Source: Hippasteria phrygiana (taxonomy: Eukaryota > Echinodermata > Asteroidea > Valvatida > Goniasteridae). Taken from it: 64,000 nucleotides of DNA. The position numbers and the translations under genes are program-made. The stretch spans positions 186,001-250,000 of the forward strand of contig JAZGUH010000074.1 in assembly GCA_037893225.1 (NCBI GenBank). Reading direction: 5' to 3'. Under the pieces are notes generated by a model. It searched no databases. It was not told the origin of the DNA and worked only from the letters and a program-made list of their open reading frames with translations. Shown piece after piece: positions 63,300-64,000 of this stretch. The stretch's first letter is position 1. Each line of letters begins with the position of its first letter.

Positions 63300-63381
63300 G
63301 ATGAGGTGGCAGAGTTGTTAAGGCGATGGACTGCTGATCCATTGTGCTCTGCACGCGTGGGTTCGAATCCCATCCTCGTCG
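63300..63381 (+). tRNA. tRNA-Ser(GCT), degenerate type D
   Basis: C3T, C12A, G17T, A37G. Counterpart of 49801 without its A73G. Confidence 0.72.
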
Positions 63382-63563
63382 AAATTCAGTGTTTTTGGAA
63401 GCTGTTTATGTCTTCTTTGCCTTAAGTGCAGCCATCGTATACTTTTGTTTCGAGTAAGAATTACATGGAATTGTATGTGTTACGTTTCGTAAGTTTCTTC
63501 CCAGATCACCCTCCTCACTTCTCGACGGTAGAAGTTTTAAGCTTCCTTTGAAATATCCAGCAA

Positions 63564-63637
63564 GTCCCCGTGGCGTAATGGATCAGCGCGTTGGACTTCT
63601 AATTCAAAGGTTCCGGGTTCGAGTCCCGGCGGGGATG
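63564..63637 (+). tRNA. tRNA-Arg-TCT: tRNA-Arg(TCT), canonical
   Basis: Reference sequence. Last Arg gene in the window. Confidence 0.96.
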
Positions 63638-63912
63638 AGCTTTTGTGTGTGTCCGAACTATTTTTTGTTGAATATTTTGTCCCGATTTTCCTTCACCATT
63701 TGATGCTTGTTCAGGAACTCTCCCATCTCTTTGTCACGACCTAAAGTTCCGAGTGACCACCAATACCAGTTAATAACACACTTTATGTATCCTCGATTAC
63801 AGTGTCAAAGGTTGGAAATTAAACATTTGCTGATTGTCGCAGATCATACCATATGCATTTCGAAGCCAGAAAGTAATAATTTTCTAAATGTTTTTAAATT
63901 CCACTGTTGTGA

Positions 63913-63994
63913 GATGAGGTGGCCGAGTTGTTAAGGCGATGGACTGCAGATCCATTGTGCTCTGCACGCGTGGGTTCGAATCCCATCCTCGTCG
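63913..63994 (+). tRNA. tRNA-Ser body with Cys anticodon GCA (second copy)
   Basis: Same gene as the copy at 50414 (C3T, G17T, T36A, A37G; anticodon 63946-63948), 13499 bp downstream. It was carried by block duplication, so the anticodon change has been amplified and not just formed once. Confidence 0.82.
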
Positions 63995-64000
63995 AAATTC

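Larger units (their letters stand above)
16646..64000 (+). repeat. Right tandem tRNA-Ser/tRNA-Arg array (about 77 units)
   Basis: Continuation of the same array, resuming at ATTG in exactly the phase where the left part stopped, and running off the window end. Unit length is 615 bp up to about 30 kb and 613 bp beyond about 43 kb. The difference comes from two single-base losses in the spacer before the Ser gene (cctatatgc to ccatatgc, and tgatttttct to taattttct). Subfamilies occur in blocks: mostly canonical genes at 19-30 kb, units lacking Arg at 30-35 kb, mosaic units to 42 kb, and a diverged, mutation-rich family from 42 kb on. Confidence 0.97.

Noticed and set aside
1..64000. CRISPR array
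   Set aside because: The repeats are about 615 bp, contain full eukaryotic tRNA genes and have no unique spacers.
1..64000. tRNA-derived SINE family as an explanation of the repeats
   Set aside because: The units are head-to-tail at constant spacing with intact, mature-length tRNA genes, no poly-A tails and no target duplications, so they are a tandem array and not dispersed retroposons.
1..64000. Organellar or bacterial tRNA operon
   Set aside because: Pol III internal boxes and T-run terminators, no encoded CCA, and near identity to animal nuclear tRNA-Ser-GCU.

Overview
The window is animal nuclear DNA made almost entirely of one head-to-tail tandem repeat of about 613-615 bp. Every unit carries two RNA polymerase III genes on the + strand: a class II tRNA-Ser with anticodon GCT (82 nt) and a tRNA-Arg with anticodon TCT (74 nt, no intron). 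I count 97 Ser-type and 93 Arg-type loci, 190 in all, with none on the minus strand. The Ser consensus matches, as I recall it, the vertebrate nuclear tRNA-Ser-GCU along its whole length, and the Arg consensus is very close to animal tRNA-Arg-UCU, so the source is a metazoan. I cannot name the species. No protein-coding gene is supported anywhere.

Layout. (1) 1-11434: left array, 19 Ser and 18 Arg genes, with a three-unit higher-order repeat of about 1.85 kb. (2) 11435-16645: a 5.2 kb non-array island that splits a single repeat unit in phase and has ATTG on both sides. It holds homopolymer G/C tracts, AT-rich stretches, a short TA-flanked inverted-repeat element and a GC-rich end. (3) 16646-30600: the array resumes in the same three-unit pattern, then shifts to a four-unit pattern of about 2.46 kb with mostly canonical genes. 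(4) 30600-35100: a segment in which three units have lost the Arg gene by a deletion of about 150 bp. (5) 35092-42400: mosaic units, mostly intact. (6) 42400-64000: a diverged 613-bp subfamily rich in mutated Ser and Arg copies, amplified as two-unit and four-unit blocks.

Each unit runs Ser gene, about 182 bp spacer, Arg gene, about 277 bp spacer. Both genes have internal A and B boxes and downstream T runs (T5 and T5 after Ser, T4 and T6 after Arg) that would stop Pol III. The two tRNAs together read the AGN codon box (AGC/AGU as Ser, AGA/AGG as Arg). The spacers are as well conserved as the genes, which points to concerted evolution by unequal exchange. Several copies carry changed anticodons: a Ser body with Cys anticodon GCA (twice) and an Arg body with Lys anticodon TTT (once).

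Numbering in the entries is linear within the gene (Ser 1-82, Arg 1-74). In Ser the anticodon is nt 34-36, and the pairings are acceptor 1-7 with 75-81, D stem 10-12 with 23-25, anticodon stem 27-31 with 39-43, T stem 58-62 with 70-74. In Arg the anticodon is nt 35-37, and the pairings are acceptor 1-7 with 67-73, D stem 10-12 with 24-26, anticodon stem 28-32 with 40-44, T stem 50-54 with 62-66.
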